Below, one piece after another: positions 21,956 through 32,035 of a DNA stretch of 64,000 nucleotides. How positions within the stretch are numbered: the stretch's first letter is position 1; the number at the start of each line of letters is the position of its first letter. The notes below the pieces were generated by a model that saw nothing but the letters and a program-made list of their open reading frames with translations, searched no databases and was not told the DNA's origin. The stretch is from Acanthosepion esculentum. Taxonomy: Eukaryota; Mollusca; Cephalopoda; Sepiida; Sepiidae. The position numbers and the translations under genes were made by a program. The stretch covers positions 56,194,872 through 56,258,871 of the forward strand of contig OZ038500.1 in the NCBI GenBank assembly GCA_964036315.1, read 5' to 3'.

Positions 21956-22475
21956 TAAGGTTGAAAAAGAAGAGAGAAAAAGAAAAGAAAAGAAAGAGAA
22001 GTTAGAAATATAGGTTGAGATACTAGTAGTTTGGAAAGAAAGAGATGTAAAGAAAAGAAAAGAAAAGAAAAAAAGAAAAGAAAGAGATTAAAAATATAGG
22101 AAGTGGTGGTTGGAAAGGTAGGTTGAGAAAGAAAAGAAACGAAAAGAAACGAAAGATATTAGAAATATACGGAGTGATACCATGATGTTGGAAGAGATGT
22201 CAGAAAGTTGGAAATGATGAGAGAGAAAGAAAAAAAAACAAAAGTGAAGAGATTAGAATATAAGAAAAGATACCAGGAGTTTGCAAAGAAAGAACGAGAA
22301 AGAATAGAAAATAAAGAAAGAGAAAACATTAGAAAAGAATAGAAAATTACAGAGAGAGGAGAGTTTAGAAATATAGGACTAGATTCCAGGAGTTTTGAAA
22401 TGAAGAAAGTCTCAAGAAAGGAAAAGAAAAGAAAGAGAAGAGATTAGAAATATGGACAGAGATACCAGTACGTTG

Positions 22476-22521
<46 letters not shown>

Positions 22522-23080
22522 GAAAAGAAAGAGAAGAAAAGAAAAGAAGAAAAGAAAGAGAAAATAATGGAAATATAGGAAGAGATACCAGGAGTTTAGA
22601 TAGTAAGAAATATAAAGAAAAGAAAGGAAAAGGAAAAAAAAGGTGTGTGATTAGAAATATAGGAAAAAATACCATGAGTTTGGAAAGAAAAAAAAACCGT
22701 AAAAGTGACAATAGGAAAGTTTTCGTGACGAAAAAGAAAAGAATGAAAGCATGAAATAAATAAAGAAATGAGTTTATGTGAAATGACGATGGAAACGAAG
22801 AGACAGACAGAAAAGAACGGAAAAGAAGGGAAGAAAGAAAAACACGAGATTTAAATGTAAACGAGATGTTGTTAAGAAGTAAAGAAAGAAAAATAGGTTA
22901 TAAATGTAGACAGGGATACCATGATGTTGGAAATAGTCGAAGCAAAGAAATAAGGAGAAATATCAGACGAGACGCCCTTGAGAAGGAGACGAAGAGGCAT
23001 TAGTAAACGAAAGAGATTATAAATGTAAAATAGAATCCTTAAGAAGTAAACATAAAGGAAGGAAAGAAAGAATGTCTTCT
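21956..23080. repeat. Diverged right edge of the purine-rich satellite
   Basis: Scattered 'gattagaaatatagga' / 'gataccaggag' monomers with increasing divergence, including a (GA)n tract at about 22484-22518. By 23080 the purine bias ends. Confidence 0.8.
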
Positions 23081-23436
23081 CATGTCTCCTCAGGTTTCCA
23101 TTTGCGATTTTTCTTCTGGAAGGTGTTTGCCTTGTCTAAAATGCTTAATCTCATTTATTATTTCTGAAACTTTTGCCCGTTATTCTCAGACTGGAAAGAC
23201 ATTAGATCCTTCAATTCTTACGCAAATCTCTGTCCATTAAAATCAATAAAAGAAAAAAACAATAAACTTTACTAAAAGCCTTTCTGTTATTTAAATCCGA
23301 AGCTTCTCTACGGTATTGGTTATTTTCCTTTACTGGGTGAGAAATCCTAGGAACTTTCAATATATGTTAAAAAGCATACAGTTTACAAAGTGCATTTAAA
23401 AAATATACTCGATTTATTATACGTTTTGTATACTTG

Positions 23437-23443
<7 letters not shown>

Positions 23444-23499
<56 letters not shown>
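23444..23499. repeat. (TA)n microsatellite
   Basis: Left outer boundary of the inverted PLE-type pair. Confidence 0.97.
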
Positions 23500-23501
<2 letters not shown>

Positions 23502-23640
23502 GTGTATTTAGGCAGCATGTTTCATTAAATAATATAGTCAAGTTTTGCCTATTTATTTTATTTAAATTCTTAATAACATTATCATTAAATGACGAACGAA
23601 AATCACCATATTGATACATATTTTTTAATCCTATCTAAGC

Positions 23641-23666
23641 TTTCGGATTACATAATCCATTATCAA
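23641..23666 (-). other. Hammerhead-like hairpin, left arm
   Basis: Minus strand: TTGATAA, T, stem GGATTA/TAATCC with a 2-base loop, GAAA. Stem II is a perfect 6-bp helix; the core has two substitutions relative to CTGANGA. Confidence 0.4.
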
Positions 23667-24094
23667 AGATGACAGTTACATTACAATATATTAAACAATA
23701 CATGGACAAACCAATAGTAATAATCTGTTTTTGTTTACATGGAAGATTTACAAGTAACGACAGAATCGTGCATACGAGACGCTGGACACGAAAATTGCAC
23801 CGCAGCTCATGACGTCATGCATGACCACGCGAGAGCGAAAACAAGAAGTATTAAGTATGGGAAGAATTTAAGAATATTTGTGGACATTTAACCTGAACAA
23901 AATAAACTATGAAATCTCCACCAATATACTTAAATGCCTATAATTTATAACAGAAGCCAATGGATTATGCCAACGGATTCCCATACTTAATACACGTTTG
24001 TCGTTGCTTGGAAATCTTCCATGGAAACAAAAACAGACTATCATTATGGTTTTGTCCGTTTATTGTTTAATATATTGTAATGTAATTGTCATCT

Positions 24095-24120
24095 TTGATA
24101 ATTGCTTATGTAAGCCGAAA
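24095..24120 (+). other. Hammerhead-like hairpin, right arm
   Basis: Plus strand: TTGATAA, TT, stem GCTTA/TAAGC with a 2-base loop, C, GAAA. Compared with the left arm, the third stem pair has changed from A-T to C-G with both partners altered, so pairing is kept. Confidence 0.4.
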
Positions 24121-24218
24121 GCTTAGATAGGATTAAAAAAATATGTATCAACATTGTGATTTTCTTTCTTCTTTTAATGATAATATTAAGCTTATCAGAT
24201 GATATGAAAAGAATTTAC

Positions 24219-24221
<3 letters not shown>

Positions 24222-24293
<72 letters not shown>
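24222..24293. repeat. (TA)n microsatellite
   Basis: Right outer boundary of the inverted PLE-type pair. Confidence 0.97.
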
Positions 24294-24296
<3 letters not shown>

Positions 24297-24634
24297 AACG
24301 AAGAGCTCGATACAGCGAAGAAGTCTGTGAGAAATCTAATATTTTTGTTATTTTGATTTATATATCTACATTAAGTATACGTTCATTTATGCCATATATA
24401 CATGTTTATAGCATTTACATTATGATCATGACTACTGGTAGTTACTATAGATACTAACAAGTATGTTACGAATAGTGTCCGGTAGGTCTCCATAAATATT
24501 TAAATGAGATCTAATTCAGCTATGGTCAGAAAGATGCAAAATGAGTCTGCATGTCAAACATGTAGCGTGGACTATATAATTATTAACGAATTATGATTGA
24601 TCAGGAATACAATTCCTTAATGGGCATTTAAACA

Positions 24635-24638
<4 letters not shown>

Positions 24639-24702
<64 letters not shown>
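24639..24702. repeat. (TA)n microsatellite
   Basis: TA tract abutting a Tc1-like terminal sequence on its right. Confidence 0.97.
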
Positions 24703-24704
<2 letters not shown>

Positions 24705-24930
24705 CCCTGCTCAAAATCTTAAGACCAGATACAAAAGGGTTAAAAAACATAAAATAGTGTTACTTTAATCGAAATATATTTGCGAAACATTTACATTTAA
24801 TTAAAAAATGTAGTTTATCAACAAACAAGTGAACATTTTAAGTTTTTAATTGATTAATTTAAACAAACATTGAAAACAGGATTTTTTGGTTGGTCATAAA
24901 GATAAGACCATGTAAATAAAAATAGAAAAT
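24703..24930 (+). mobile_element. Possible Tc1-like transposon end fragment
   Basis: Starts right after a TA with 'ccccctgctcaaaatctta' followed by 'agacca', the form of terminal repeat common in Tc1-like elements. The rest is A+T-rich without transposase sequence, and no matching second end is seen. A related 'ataagacca' lies near the right end (24900-24909). Confidence 0.4.
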
Positions 24931-24933
24931 ACT

Positions 24934-24934
24934 C

Positions 24935-24966
<32 letters not shown>
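24934..24966. repeat. (CTAT)n microsatellite
   Basis: Eight or so tetranucleotide copies, followed by an interrupted TA tract to 24987. Confidence 0.95.
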
Positions 24967-24967
<1 letters not shown>

Positions 24968-24989
24968 ATATATGTATATATATATATTA

Positions 24990-25828
24990 ATCTCTTCACC
25001 CTAGGTGAGGCGGGAGTTCCACTAGCACGCAGGGGGTTACTACAGAGAGTGAAAGTGAGAGAAAAGACTGGGCATAGGGGGAATTGAGGAAAGGATAAAA
25101 GATGAACAGGGTTCTAGTTAACAGAAGATGGTGGTTGACATTGCATTTCAATTTCTGAATATCGCGCTTACCAGGGAACCAAGTAAAAGGAAAGGAGTTT
25201 CACAGTCGGGAAGTGCGAGAAAATAAACTGTTGGAGTAGAAATGATGGTTCATTTAAATATTTTAAAGTAAAACGGTGCGTCTTAGATGCCAATCTAGTA
25301 GCACGCTTAAATTCATGTAGTCGAGGCACCAAGGAAAATATTTGAAGGAAAGACAGCGGGAAGCCACATCAAGTCTGTGAGAAAGTGACTGAAGTCGAGA
25401 TGCCAGGTCAGGATCAATTACATTGCAGATTCTTCTTTGGATTTTGTCGAGAACCTCAAGATGAACAGCAGGGGCAACAGACCAAATATTGCAACATTAT
25501 TTAATGCACGGGCAATTGGTAGATTTGTATATGTGTAAGATGGACTCTGACAAGAAAAAACTTCTAGCACAACACAGTGATCCATCATTCCTTGCAGTAG
25601 ATTCAGCTATTGATTCAATGTAGTTTTTTCACCTCAAGTCAGTCGAAAACGTGAGGCCAAGAAGACGAAGTGAGACGCTCTCCCGGAGTCGAGCATCAAC
25701 CATCCTGATGGTGGACAGGGAAGTTTCTCTGTGGTAATTAAATGAGAATTTAAGGGATTTATCCTTGAGCCTACGTTGTTTGTCATCTTCAGCAACAACC
25801 ATCTCGATGTCATCAGTTCCCACCTACG
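24990..25828 (-). mobile_element. LINE tail copy B, minus strand
   Basis: Minus-strand coding near 25823-25629 carries SLKFSFNYHRETSLSTIRMVDAR and LRLLGLTFSTD (broken by stops), followed by remnants of the CCHIWS-type and SRTSRLWNSFPF motifs that end a non-LTR RT open frame. The 3' UTR reads 'ctctctgtaaccccctgcg...ctcccgcctcacc' on the minus strand. It is heavily mutated and joins a second, inserted LINE tail at about 25828. The family looks CR1/Jockey-like, which is an inference from the C-terminal motif set. Confidence 0.75.
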
Positions 25829-26420
25829 TATTTTTTTTAAAGCTTATCAACCCAAGCAAGGATCGAAGCAACTAGCATACAAAGGGTTACAGAAGGTTTG
25901 GAGGAAGAGCAGATAGGAGTGGTAAAGGAGAGGATGCGGAGAAAGATAGTGGATCGATCAAGGCAAGGGGGTTACAGAAGATTTGGAGCGAGAGCAGATA
26001 GGAATGAAAGGTGAAAGGATGTGGAGAAGGGAAGTGGAGAGATCAAGGCAGCTGGAGATGTCGATTGACGTTACACTTAAATAGTTGGAGATTGTATTTG
26101 TCAGGGAAACAGGAATAAGGAAGGGGGTTCCACAGGCGAGATGTGCGAGACATGAAGCTATTGGAGTAGAAGAGACGTCTACATCTAACAGTTTCAACGA
26201 TGAAGGGGTGGGAACGGGATGCCAGCCTCGTAGGACGTTTAAATTCATGAGGCCTAGGAACCAGCGAAAGCAGCTCATCGGAGCAATTACCGTGAAAGTA
26301 TTTTATGCTGATGACATAATTACTTAATCCTGTCTTCATAATGATTTCAATAGATATGTCAAAGTAAAATCTGACAGATGCCCTCGAAAATGACCTCTGG
26401 CCTGTTATTAACTGGGACAA
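25829..26420 (-). mobile_element. LINE tail copy A, minus strand, with A-rich end
   Basis: On the minus strand the frame reads YFHGNCSDELLSLVPRP, then SRTSRLWNPLPYSCFPDKYN and ends with NRHLQLP. This is the C-terminus after the reverse transcriptase domain of a non-LTR retrotransposon. A 3' UTR containing 'ctgtaaccc' runs to a short A-rich tail near 25829, which abuts copy B. The orientation and A tail indicate insertion of copy A into or next to copy B. Confidence 0.8.
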
Positions 26421-26870
26421 GAAATGGGTTGTAAATTTGAACGTTTCTCAAAAACGAAACTGCTATCTTCTAATCAACATGCAGAGACATTTTCACCTTC
26501 ATGACTGATGCTAAACCCCCAGGAGAGCAACTCATTGCGCCTTCTTGGTCTCACCTTTTCTACTGACGTGAAGTGGAGTGATCATGTTGAATCATTTGCT
26601 AGGACTGCTTCTAAGAACATTGGTTAACTGTGTCGTGCCAGGCATTTTTCTCTCGTCAGAAACCATCTTGCACATTTATATATCTGTCATTCGGTCATCC
26701 ATTGGATATTGTTGCCATATCTGGTCAGGTTCTCCGTCTATATCCCTCGACAATATCGACAAAATCCAAATAATCGTCTGTAATATTACCGATCCTGACC
26801 TGGCATATCGACTTCAGTCACTGTCCCACCTGTAGTGACGTGGCTTCCCTCTGTCTTTTCTTTATTTTCA
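26421..26870 (+). mobile_element. LINE reverse-transcriptase fragment copy C, plus strand
   Basis: The plus-strand frame includes SLRLLGLTFSTDVKWSDHVE, then ETILHIYISVIRSSIGYCC, HIWSGSP and DPDLAYRLQSLSHL, the order expected for the thumb/C-terminal part of a non-LTR RT. It is broken by one frameshift near 26625. It lies head-to-head with copy A. Together the three copies form an inverted cluster of the same LINE family. Confidence 0.8.
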
Positions 26871-27640
26871 TAGTTTTTTCTTTCTTTTTCTGATGTGTTC
26901 TCTTCCTTGGCACCGGTTGAATTTAAGCCTGCTACTTGAACTAGGTCTAATTACTTTACTGTTGCTATAGCTAGATGTAACCGTAAGTGCGCCAGAAATC
27001 GGTGTTCAAGACGTACTTCAAATGAATGAAAATCTCTCTTTCTCATTTCCACCTAGATATGTGATGGGATGGCAGGTGCTCATTTGTACAGTACAACTAG
27101 GTTATGATCCCTTCTCCCTTGCCATTGACTTCGGTCTAGATAGCACTCCACCCAGCGATGCTGTGCCATCATCTCGCTGAGTGCACCCATATCTATGGAG
27201 CCCAGTTCACCCCATTGTGGTAGGTGTCAGTTGACGCCACAAGAAGGCACATGCATGCATTGACAACTTTTTAATTTTGCTGAATATATATTCTCCACTT
27301 TCATCATACAATCCTCATTGGCGAGCAAGTTTAGTCGTCGACGACCGTTCATGCAAAGGGTATTATTGGCTCACGTGGTACGAGGAGGTCAAGGTAGCAT
27401 GTCTTCCCCTGTGTTTGGGTTTGAATTCAGGTTTCCATCACCTAAAATATCTGTCCTACTAAGGCTAAAGAACATAGTTTACATTATTGTACACGTGTCT
27501 TTGAATTCAGTTTTCCCTTCCCGACACCAGGTGTCAGGACGCTCTATAGTTAATAGACTGGATAAATTCATTTTTCTGAAAAACGGTTTTAACATTTATA
27601 AAGAGTTCATAAATTTCAATTTACGAAAGCACTAGTTTCT
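26871..27640. other. No supported feature
   Basis: Short open frames only. Weak Alu-like or tRNA-like words were not convincing. Confidence 0.4.
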
Positions 27641-28060
27641 CGGTCAGTGATCGAGGAATGCTTCCTTATAAAGAAAACGGCTAATATTACCGTTAGCAAT
27701 AGAGATGAGAGAAACAAGATATTACAGTTTGATCCTATTCCGATGGTCAATGAGTGAAGTATAGTGTAGCACTGGCTGATCGGTCAGTGAATATCGAATG
27801 TTGCCTTATAAGGAAACGCTAATAATGCCATTAGCATTCGAGATTAGGAGAACAGATTCTGCACTCCGATCTCGTCGTGCTGGCCAAGGAATGAACAAAA
27901 TCGTAAATTATATAGCAATGGCTACACGGTCAATTAATATCGAATTATGACTTATAAGGAGATGGCTAATATTACCATTAGAGATGAGAACAGATATTAC
28001 GCGACGGTCAGGGAGGGAAAAAATGCGTAACTTGAGTAGTAAAACTGGCTATTTGTTTAA
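27641..28060 (+). repeat. ~140-bp tandem repeat, 3 diverged copies
   Basis: 'cggtca' followed by 'aatatcgaat...cttataaggaaa..gctaat.ttacc.ttag' starts at 27641, 27781 and 27927. Copies are diverged by many substitutions and small indels. The third ends about 35 bp before the hammerhead-like motif at 28095. Confidence 0.75.
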
Positions 28061-28094
28061 TGACCTTACACACAGTTTTGCCGTTCATTCTGAC

Positions 28095-28135
28095 CTGAAG
28101 AAGCCGAAACCAACAAACTTTCGGTGAAACGCGTC
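28095..28135 (+). other. Hammerhead-like motif with 6-bp stem II
   Basis: CTGAAGA (28095-28101), AG, a perfect CCGAAA/TTTCGG stem with loop CCAACAAAC, T, then GAAAC (28126-28130) and GCGTC. The core matches the hammerhead consensus at every fixed position, with two extra bases before stem II. No (TA)n or PLE coding adjoins it, unlike most others. Confidence 0.5.
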
Positions 28136-28249
28136 TTTCATCGCTTTTCTACTTTATCTCATCATCTCTACTTTTGTCTCGGATGCTATAAGGTGCCCAC
28201 TACAAAAGTGGTAAATTCAGAAAGAAATTTATTTAATTATCATGATTCA

Positions 28250-28562
28250 TGCATAACTGACCGCTCATTGTGGATGTTCGAAATGTTTGCCTGAATATTC
28301 AACACAAAGTTGTAAACGTGGTAACCAAGAGGCAGTAGCTTTTCGGTGAGTGTCTAGAGGAATTTCATTCCAAGCTTCAGTTAAGTTCCACTACAATGAA
28401 GCAATATCGACGATGACGGTTTATCAAGTAAATTAGGAGTATACTCCAGATACAGTAACCCATAACATTCATATCTGAACTTTTAGAGGGCCACTGAGAT
28501 GGTCCAATTGAAGCTGGTATATTTTCTCGAAGGAATAAATATGCCGCTTTCTTATTTGTCAT
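28250..28562 (-). pseudogene. Tc1/mariner-superfamily transposase C-terminal fragment
   Basis: The minus-strand frame begins KKAAYLFLRENIP, then WPSKSSDMNVMGYCIWS (the catalytic Asp region SPDMN-x-MDY with changes) and continues after a stop with WNEIPLDT and LQLCVEYSGKHFEHPQ. This tail resembles a family of Tc1-like transposases. The N-terminus and ends are not found. Frame breaks show it is dead. Confidence 0.6.
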
Positions 28563-28597
28563 CCTGTATTATAAATCACCACACAAATACAAACAGG

Positions 28598-28600
<3 letters not shown>

Positions 28601-28690
<90 letters not shown>
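28601..28690. repeat. (TA)n microsatellite
   Basis: TA tract on the 5' side of the PLE-type tail at 28700-28820. Confidence 0.98.
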
Positions 28691-28694
<4 letters not shown>

Positions 28695-28699
28695 AGTTG

Positions 28700-28818
28700 T
28701 CCTAACAACATTAACAAATCTAGTTCAATGACGTCTCGAAGGACGAAACGCGTCACAAGTAAACTTTTTACACCTTGTGATACATTTTCCCCAATGCCGT
28801 TCTTGATGTATATCATTA

Positions 28819-28820
<2 letters not shown>
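28700..28820 (+). mobile_element. PLE-type tail with hammerhead-like hairpin
   Basis: Contains a 4-bp GTCT/GGAC stem with CGAA loop (28733-28744) followed by GAAACGCGTC (28745-28754), the same string as in the PLE tail at 2216. The CTGANGA side reads TCAATGA. A second hairpin (TCACAAG/CTTGTGA) follows, then (CA)n(TA)n. Confidence 0.5.

Positions 28821-28907
<87 letters not shown>
28821..28907. repeat. (CA)n-(TA)n compound microsatellite
   Basis: About 26 CA units followed by TA units. Confidence 0.97.
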
Positions 28908-28911
<4 letters not shown>

Positions 28912-29033
28912 ATGAAGTTATTTGGTAATCCGTATGGATAATTCCAAGGAGGATGTAATCCATAGAGAGCTCAATGTAAAAACAGACCGAATATTAATTA
29001 TATTAAGAAACAGACAAATTTAATTGTTCGCAG

Positions 29034-29165
29034 GATTATAATTTATTTCCTTGGGACCGGGATTTGGTTCCCATTTTCATACACAAATATTTTGTATGAA
29101 TGTGGAGATTTGAATAATTAGGACCAAAATCTTGGTCCCAAGGAAATAAATTTTAATCCCATAAA
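29034..29165. repeat. Inverted repeat resembling a PLE-type tail pair
   Basis: Arms of about 38 bp (29034-29072 and 29121-29158) pair nearly perfectly. Each, read outward, ends in 'aaggaaataaattataatcc', which resembles the GAAATAAATTATAA tail at 49776-49789. (TA)n follows at 29190. The central 'gtatgaa' words also pair. Assignment to PLE tails is tentative. Confidence 0.5.
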
Positions 29166-29185
29166 CCCTGAATGTTGTCTGTTCC

Positions 29186-29189
<4 letters not shown>

Positions 29190-29255
<66 letters not shown>
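29190..29255. repeat. (TA)n microsatellite
   Basis: TA tract following the inverted repeat. Confidence 0.97.
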
Positions 29256-29257
<2 letters not shown>

Positions 29258-29779
29258 TGGGTTTGGGGGTATACGTCGGCGTGTATTGAAACCTAATAGA
29301 TTTTATTCATAATCAATTATTCTAGCAGTTTCCCAAATTGAAGTATTTGATTAGAAATGATACCTTTCTCTTAAATTATCTTTTTTTCAACCTCTAAATG
29401 TCGGCTGCTATATTCATTTTATTGTGTCAATCAAAATTAGAGGGAGAAGTTTTTCCTTCTTTCCTTGAAGCTTTCCCTTTCTCTTTGATTTGCGAGAGTT
29501 TGACCGAGAATAAAAAAACGTGAATAGGTTTTAATTAACATGTTTCATGTTTTAAAACGGAGTAGCATTATAGCGAAAATGAAAATGAATGTTCAATTAT
29601 ACAACACAGAAGGAAAAGAGATCAAAATTAGTTGAAAATAGAAATAAGAGTAGAAATATCGATTTATATGTTTTGAAATTGCATTATTAATCGTGAAATT
29701 CTCTAAGGATATAAATCGTGAATAACGGTCACTTGAATATAGATCCTTTATTCTTATTGAAAATAAGTCACTATTTCGG

Positions 29780-30065
29780 TGCTTTGCTGGTCTTAGAAGG
29801 ACAAGCCACAAGTTGGTGTTTCGTAGGGCTATCAGACAAGGATGTGTCTCCTTACTGGATTTATTCGACCTATACAATGAGGTCATTCTGATAGAATTAT
29901 AAATTCAAAGAGGATTCGCTATTGGCGGGTCACAACCTTAACAACATATGATATGCAGACGACACAGTGTTGATAGCAGACGACACAGTGTTGATAGCAG
30001 ACGACACAGTGTTGATAGCAGACGACACAGTGTTGATAGCAGACGAGAGTGTTGATAGCAGACAC
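29780..30065 (+). pseudogene. RTE-like reverse transcriptase fragment with expanded active site
   Basis: The plus strand reads FRRAIRQGCVS.LLDLFDLYNEVIL, then (after a frameshift) GFAIGG, a broken NI-stop-YADDTVLI. These are the RT motifs surrounding the YADD catalytic box of RTE-like LINEs (usual forms are RQGCVLSP and IRYADDT). The stop falls where CGA for Arg would become TGA. The ADDTVLI codons are repeated in tandem (next entry). Both flanks of the RT domain are missing. Confidence 0.75.
29956..30063 (+). repeat. 21-bp minisatellite made of RT active-site codons
   Basis: 'gcagacgacacagtgttgata' minus its last base is repeated at 29956, 29977, 29998 and 30019, with a shortened fifth copy at 30040 and a partial sixth at 30059. 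The unit is exactly seven codons, A-D-D-T-V-L-I, so the catalytic Asp pair is repeated in frame four times. Confidence 0.95.
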
Positions 30066-30084
30066 AGAAAAAACACCTGACTGG

Positions 30085-30400
30085 AAAGGAGGAGACCGGA
30101 ATATAATTTCCCAGGCGAGAAGTGTGATAGAAGAAACTGTTAAGTTAAATCTAGCAATTTCAACTGTAAATAATGAGACCTAGCTTACAATCCAGTACTG
30201 CGCTTAAATCTATAGAATCGAGGCAGCTAAGAGGAAAGCAAATCAAATGAATTATCATGAAAGTATTTATAGAAAGAAAAAAAAACAGTGGAGCATCGTT
30301 ACGGCGGTCGGAAAGTGACTGAAGCCGAGATTAGGACTGATAACGCTGCAGATTGTTTTAATTCACTACGCAATTACGGACCATGGCAAGGTGTTTAGCT
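30085..30400 (-). mobile_element. LINE tail fragment, minus strand
   Basis: Related to copies A and B at 25-26.4 kb: on the minus strand it contains the DNA for the FKR-T.L-RSHY..L and S.FSPGKLYS part of the C-terminus, and upstream 'ctcggcttcagtcactttcc'. Many stops; no 3' end. Confidence 0.6.
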
Positions 30401-30671
30401 TGATATTCGTCAAATCTTTTAACCCTCCGTTGATGCTCTGTGGTATTACCACAGCAGTAGTTCCCCTTGTGTTAGCAAACTTCCTATTTAAATAATAACA
30501 CATTATACATAGATCATTTTGCTATTATTTTTCTTATTACATATTGTTTTGATATTTTCTGGTTTTATAAGACAAATAAAAATGAAAAAAATATGGTTTT
30601 ATTTCGAAAATCAAATTTGAAGGGCGATATAAAATAAAGTTTTTTTTATTTTCATGTGACCTACCGTAAAA
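30401..30671. other. A+T-rich DNA, no supported feature
   Basis: Nothing recognised. Confidence 0.4.
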
Positions 30672-30760
30672 ACATGCTGAAGACACCAAAGTTACCGTTC
30701 GATCACCGAAGTTTTAACAACGTCAAGCACGGTCAGTATTTTCTCAATCAATCGTCGTAT
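30672..30760 (+). mobile_element. 5S rRNA-like fragment, diverged
   Basis: 'gttcgatcaccgaagtt' followed by 'aacaacgtcaagcacggtcagta' matches the centre of 5S rRNA, including the internal promoter region (box A 'aagttaagcaac' and intermediate element). It is mutated and lacks both ends. It could be a 5S pseudogene or part of a 5S-derived SINE. Confidence 0.55.
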
Positions 30761-31214
30761 GTGGTTATTAACGAAGATTTAGCGATGGGAAGATTATTTA
30801 CAGAATTAACACCTTAAAACTATATTCTTGCTTATTATTGCATAATTAGAATAATTTTACCTCTGATTGTGGGAAGCTTGTGTGGTCCAGTGACTCTAAG
30901 ACCGATGCCGTTGGGAGTTCTAAATTCCTGGTAGCGCCATCCTTAGCGGCAAGGTCGAAAACGAGGACTCAAACTGAGAACGAACAAAGATTTCAATGGT
31001 AGAACAAGCGGATGATTATTACAACAAGTCTCAACGGCTGAACCAGCGGATGAAGAGGGCCACGCATGACGGACATGCTACAGAAGGCGTCACTCAAAAT
31101 TATAAAAATGCTAGCGGTAGTCCGTGCCATTTCATATGCATATGTGGCAGAGAGGAAGGTCATGAAATCAAGTGCGTGGGTCACTTCCTGGAAAATTGAA
31201 CTACACCTTAAACA

Positions 31215-31310
31215 AATTCATGCCATCGGTAGTTTACTCTTTCTTTCACTCTCTGTAACCCCAAGTGGCACTCCCGCCTTGCTTGGGGTGAAAAAAAACT
31301 CGGAATATCA
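31215..31310 (+). mobile_element. LINE 3' end, plus strand
   Basis: 'tttcactctctgtaacccc' and 'ggcactcccgccttgcttgggg' followed by an A tract match the 3' UTR ends of LINE copies A and B (there on the minus strand). Only the last 100 bp are present. Confidence 0.65.
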
Positions 31311-31321
31311 GTTGGTTGATT

Positions 31322-31570
31322 TTGTTTAGGGGCATATCAACATCTCTATGTGTTATTTAATGCCGAGTCCTAAATATTTTGAACAAAATCTTAAGGCTTC
31401 AACTACAGATTAATAGGTATTGTTGGTATTTTTACTATAAAAATTTATTTTTTCTAGCGTATTGATTTCGTTTGAGGATTCACATTTCGCCCATAGCTGG
31501 GACCCTAACAGTTGCTACAACCCCGGGTAAGTGTGGACCTGGGACCAACAGCAATTAAGAGGTGGAGTAT
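31322..31570 (+). repeat. Dispersed repeat family R1, copy 2
   Basis: Begins 'ggggcatatcaac', 'tgttatttaatgccgag' and contains the degenerate 'attgttggtatttttac' region, 'catagctgggaccctaaca' and 'caattaagaggtgg'. It ends shortly afterwards at a tRNA-like SINE. Confidence 0.75.
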
Positions 31571-32035
31571 AGTATAGCTGGTCAGTCATATTCGAGGATA
31601 CTCGTATACAATAGCGACTAGCCAATCCCTATTGCAGACGCTCGCTCAGGCGCATTTGTGTTGATTCAACACCCAGAGAGCACACCAGTGGTTTATACTG
31701 CAACTATGCTGAACAGACCTTAGTTACATTTTGTGGGAAAGAACGTGTTATCTAGCGTGATCAACAATTTGAACAAGGCCAGCACGCTCAAGCCCTCGGC
31801 CACGATGACTTGTGACTTCGTGCTAGCACAGGTATCGACGGTCCCCAATTTCACTCACAAGGCAATCCGTAGTATGGTTTTTCAGGCACTTTCCAAAAGC
31901 GCCGCACGCTGGGATCGACCTCTCCAGTAGGAAGTCTCCTTCCTGACAAATCGACCATGGTGAGATTCGAACCCGGGTCTCATTGTCAGAATCGCTTTGA
32001 ACGTTCGCATTCTAACCACTCGCCCACGTGGAATA
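31571..32035 (-). mobile_element. tRNA-derived SINE family C
   Basis: At the minus-strand 5' end (32032-31955) is a tRNA-like segment with A box 'gggcgagtggttagaa' and B box 'gggttcgaatctc' about 45 bases apart, as in long-variable-arm tRNAs such as Ser or Leu. The acceptor stem pairs only partly, so this is not a functional tRNA. A body of about 380 bp follows (31955 down to 31571), including 'gaggtcgatcccagcg'. The end is not defined. Confidence 0.6.

Larger units (their letters stand above)
23500..24221. mobile_element. Inverted pair of PLE-type 3' ends
   Basis: Arms of about 170-200 bp (23565-23770 and 23990-24185) are inverted copies with scattered differences. Each arm, read outward, carries a palindromic hairpin followed by GAAAGC, about 80-160 bp of tail and then (TA)n. 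'catgacgtcatgcatgacc' lies between the arms, resembling the cacgtg/tgacgtc pair in other PLE tails here. No endonuclease coding is recognisable. The left tail ('cattaaataatata.tcaagttttgcct') recurs at 41025-41100. Confidence 0.55.

Noticed and set aside
31955..32032. A functional tRNA-Ser/Leu gene on the minus strand
   Set aside because: A and B boxes are good, but the acceptor stem pairs only partly and the sequence continues into a SINE-like body.
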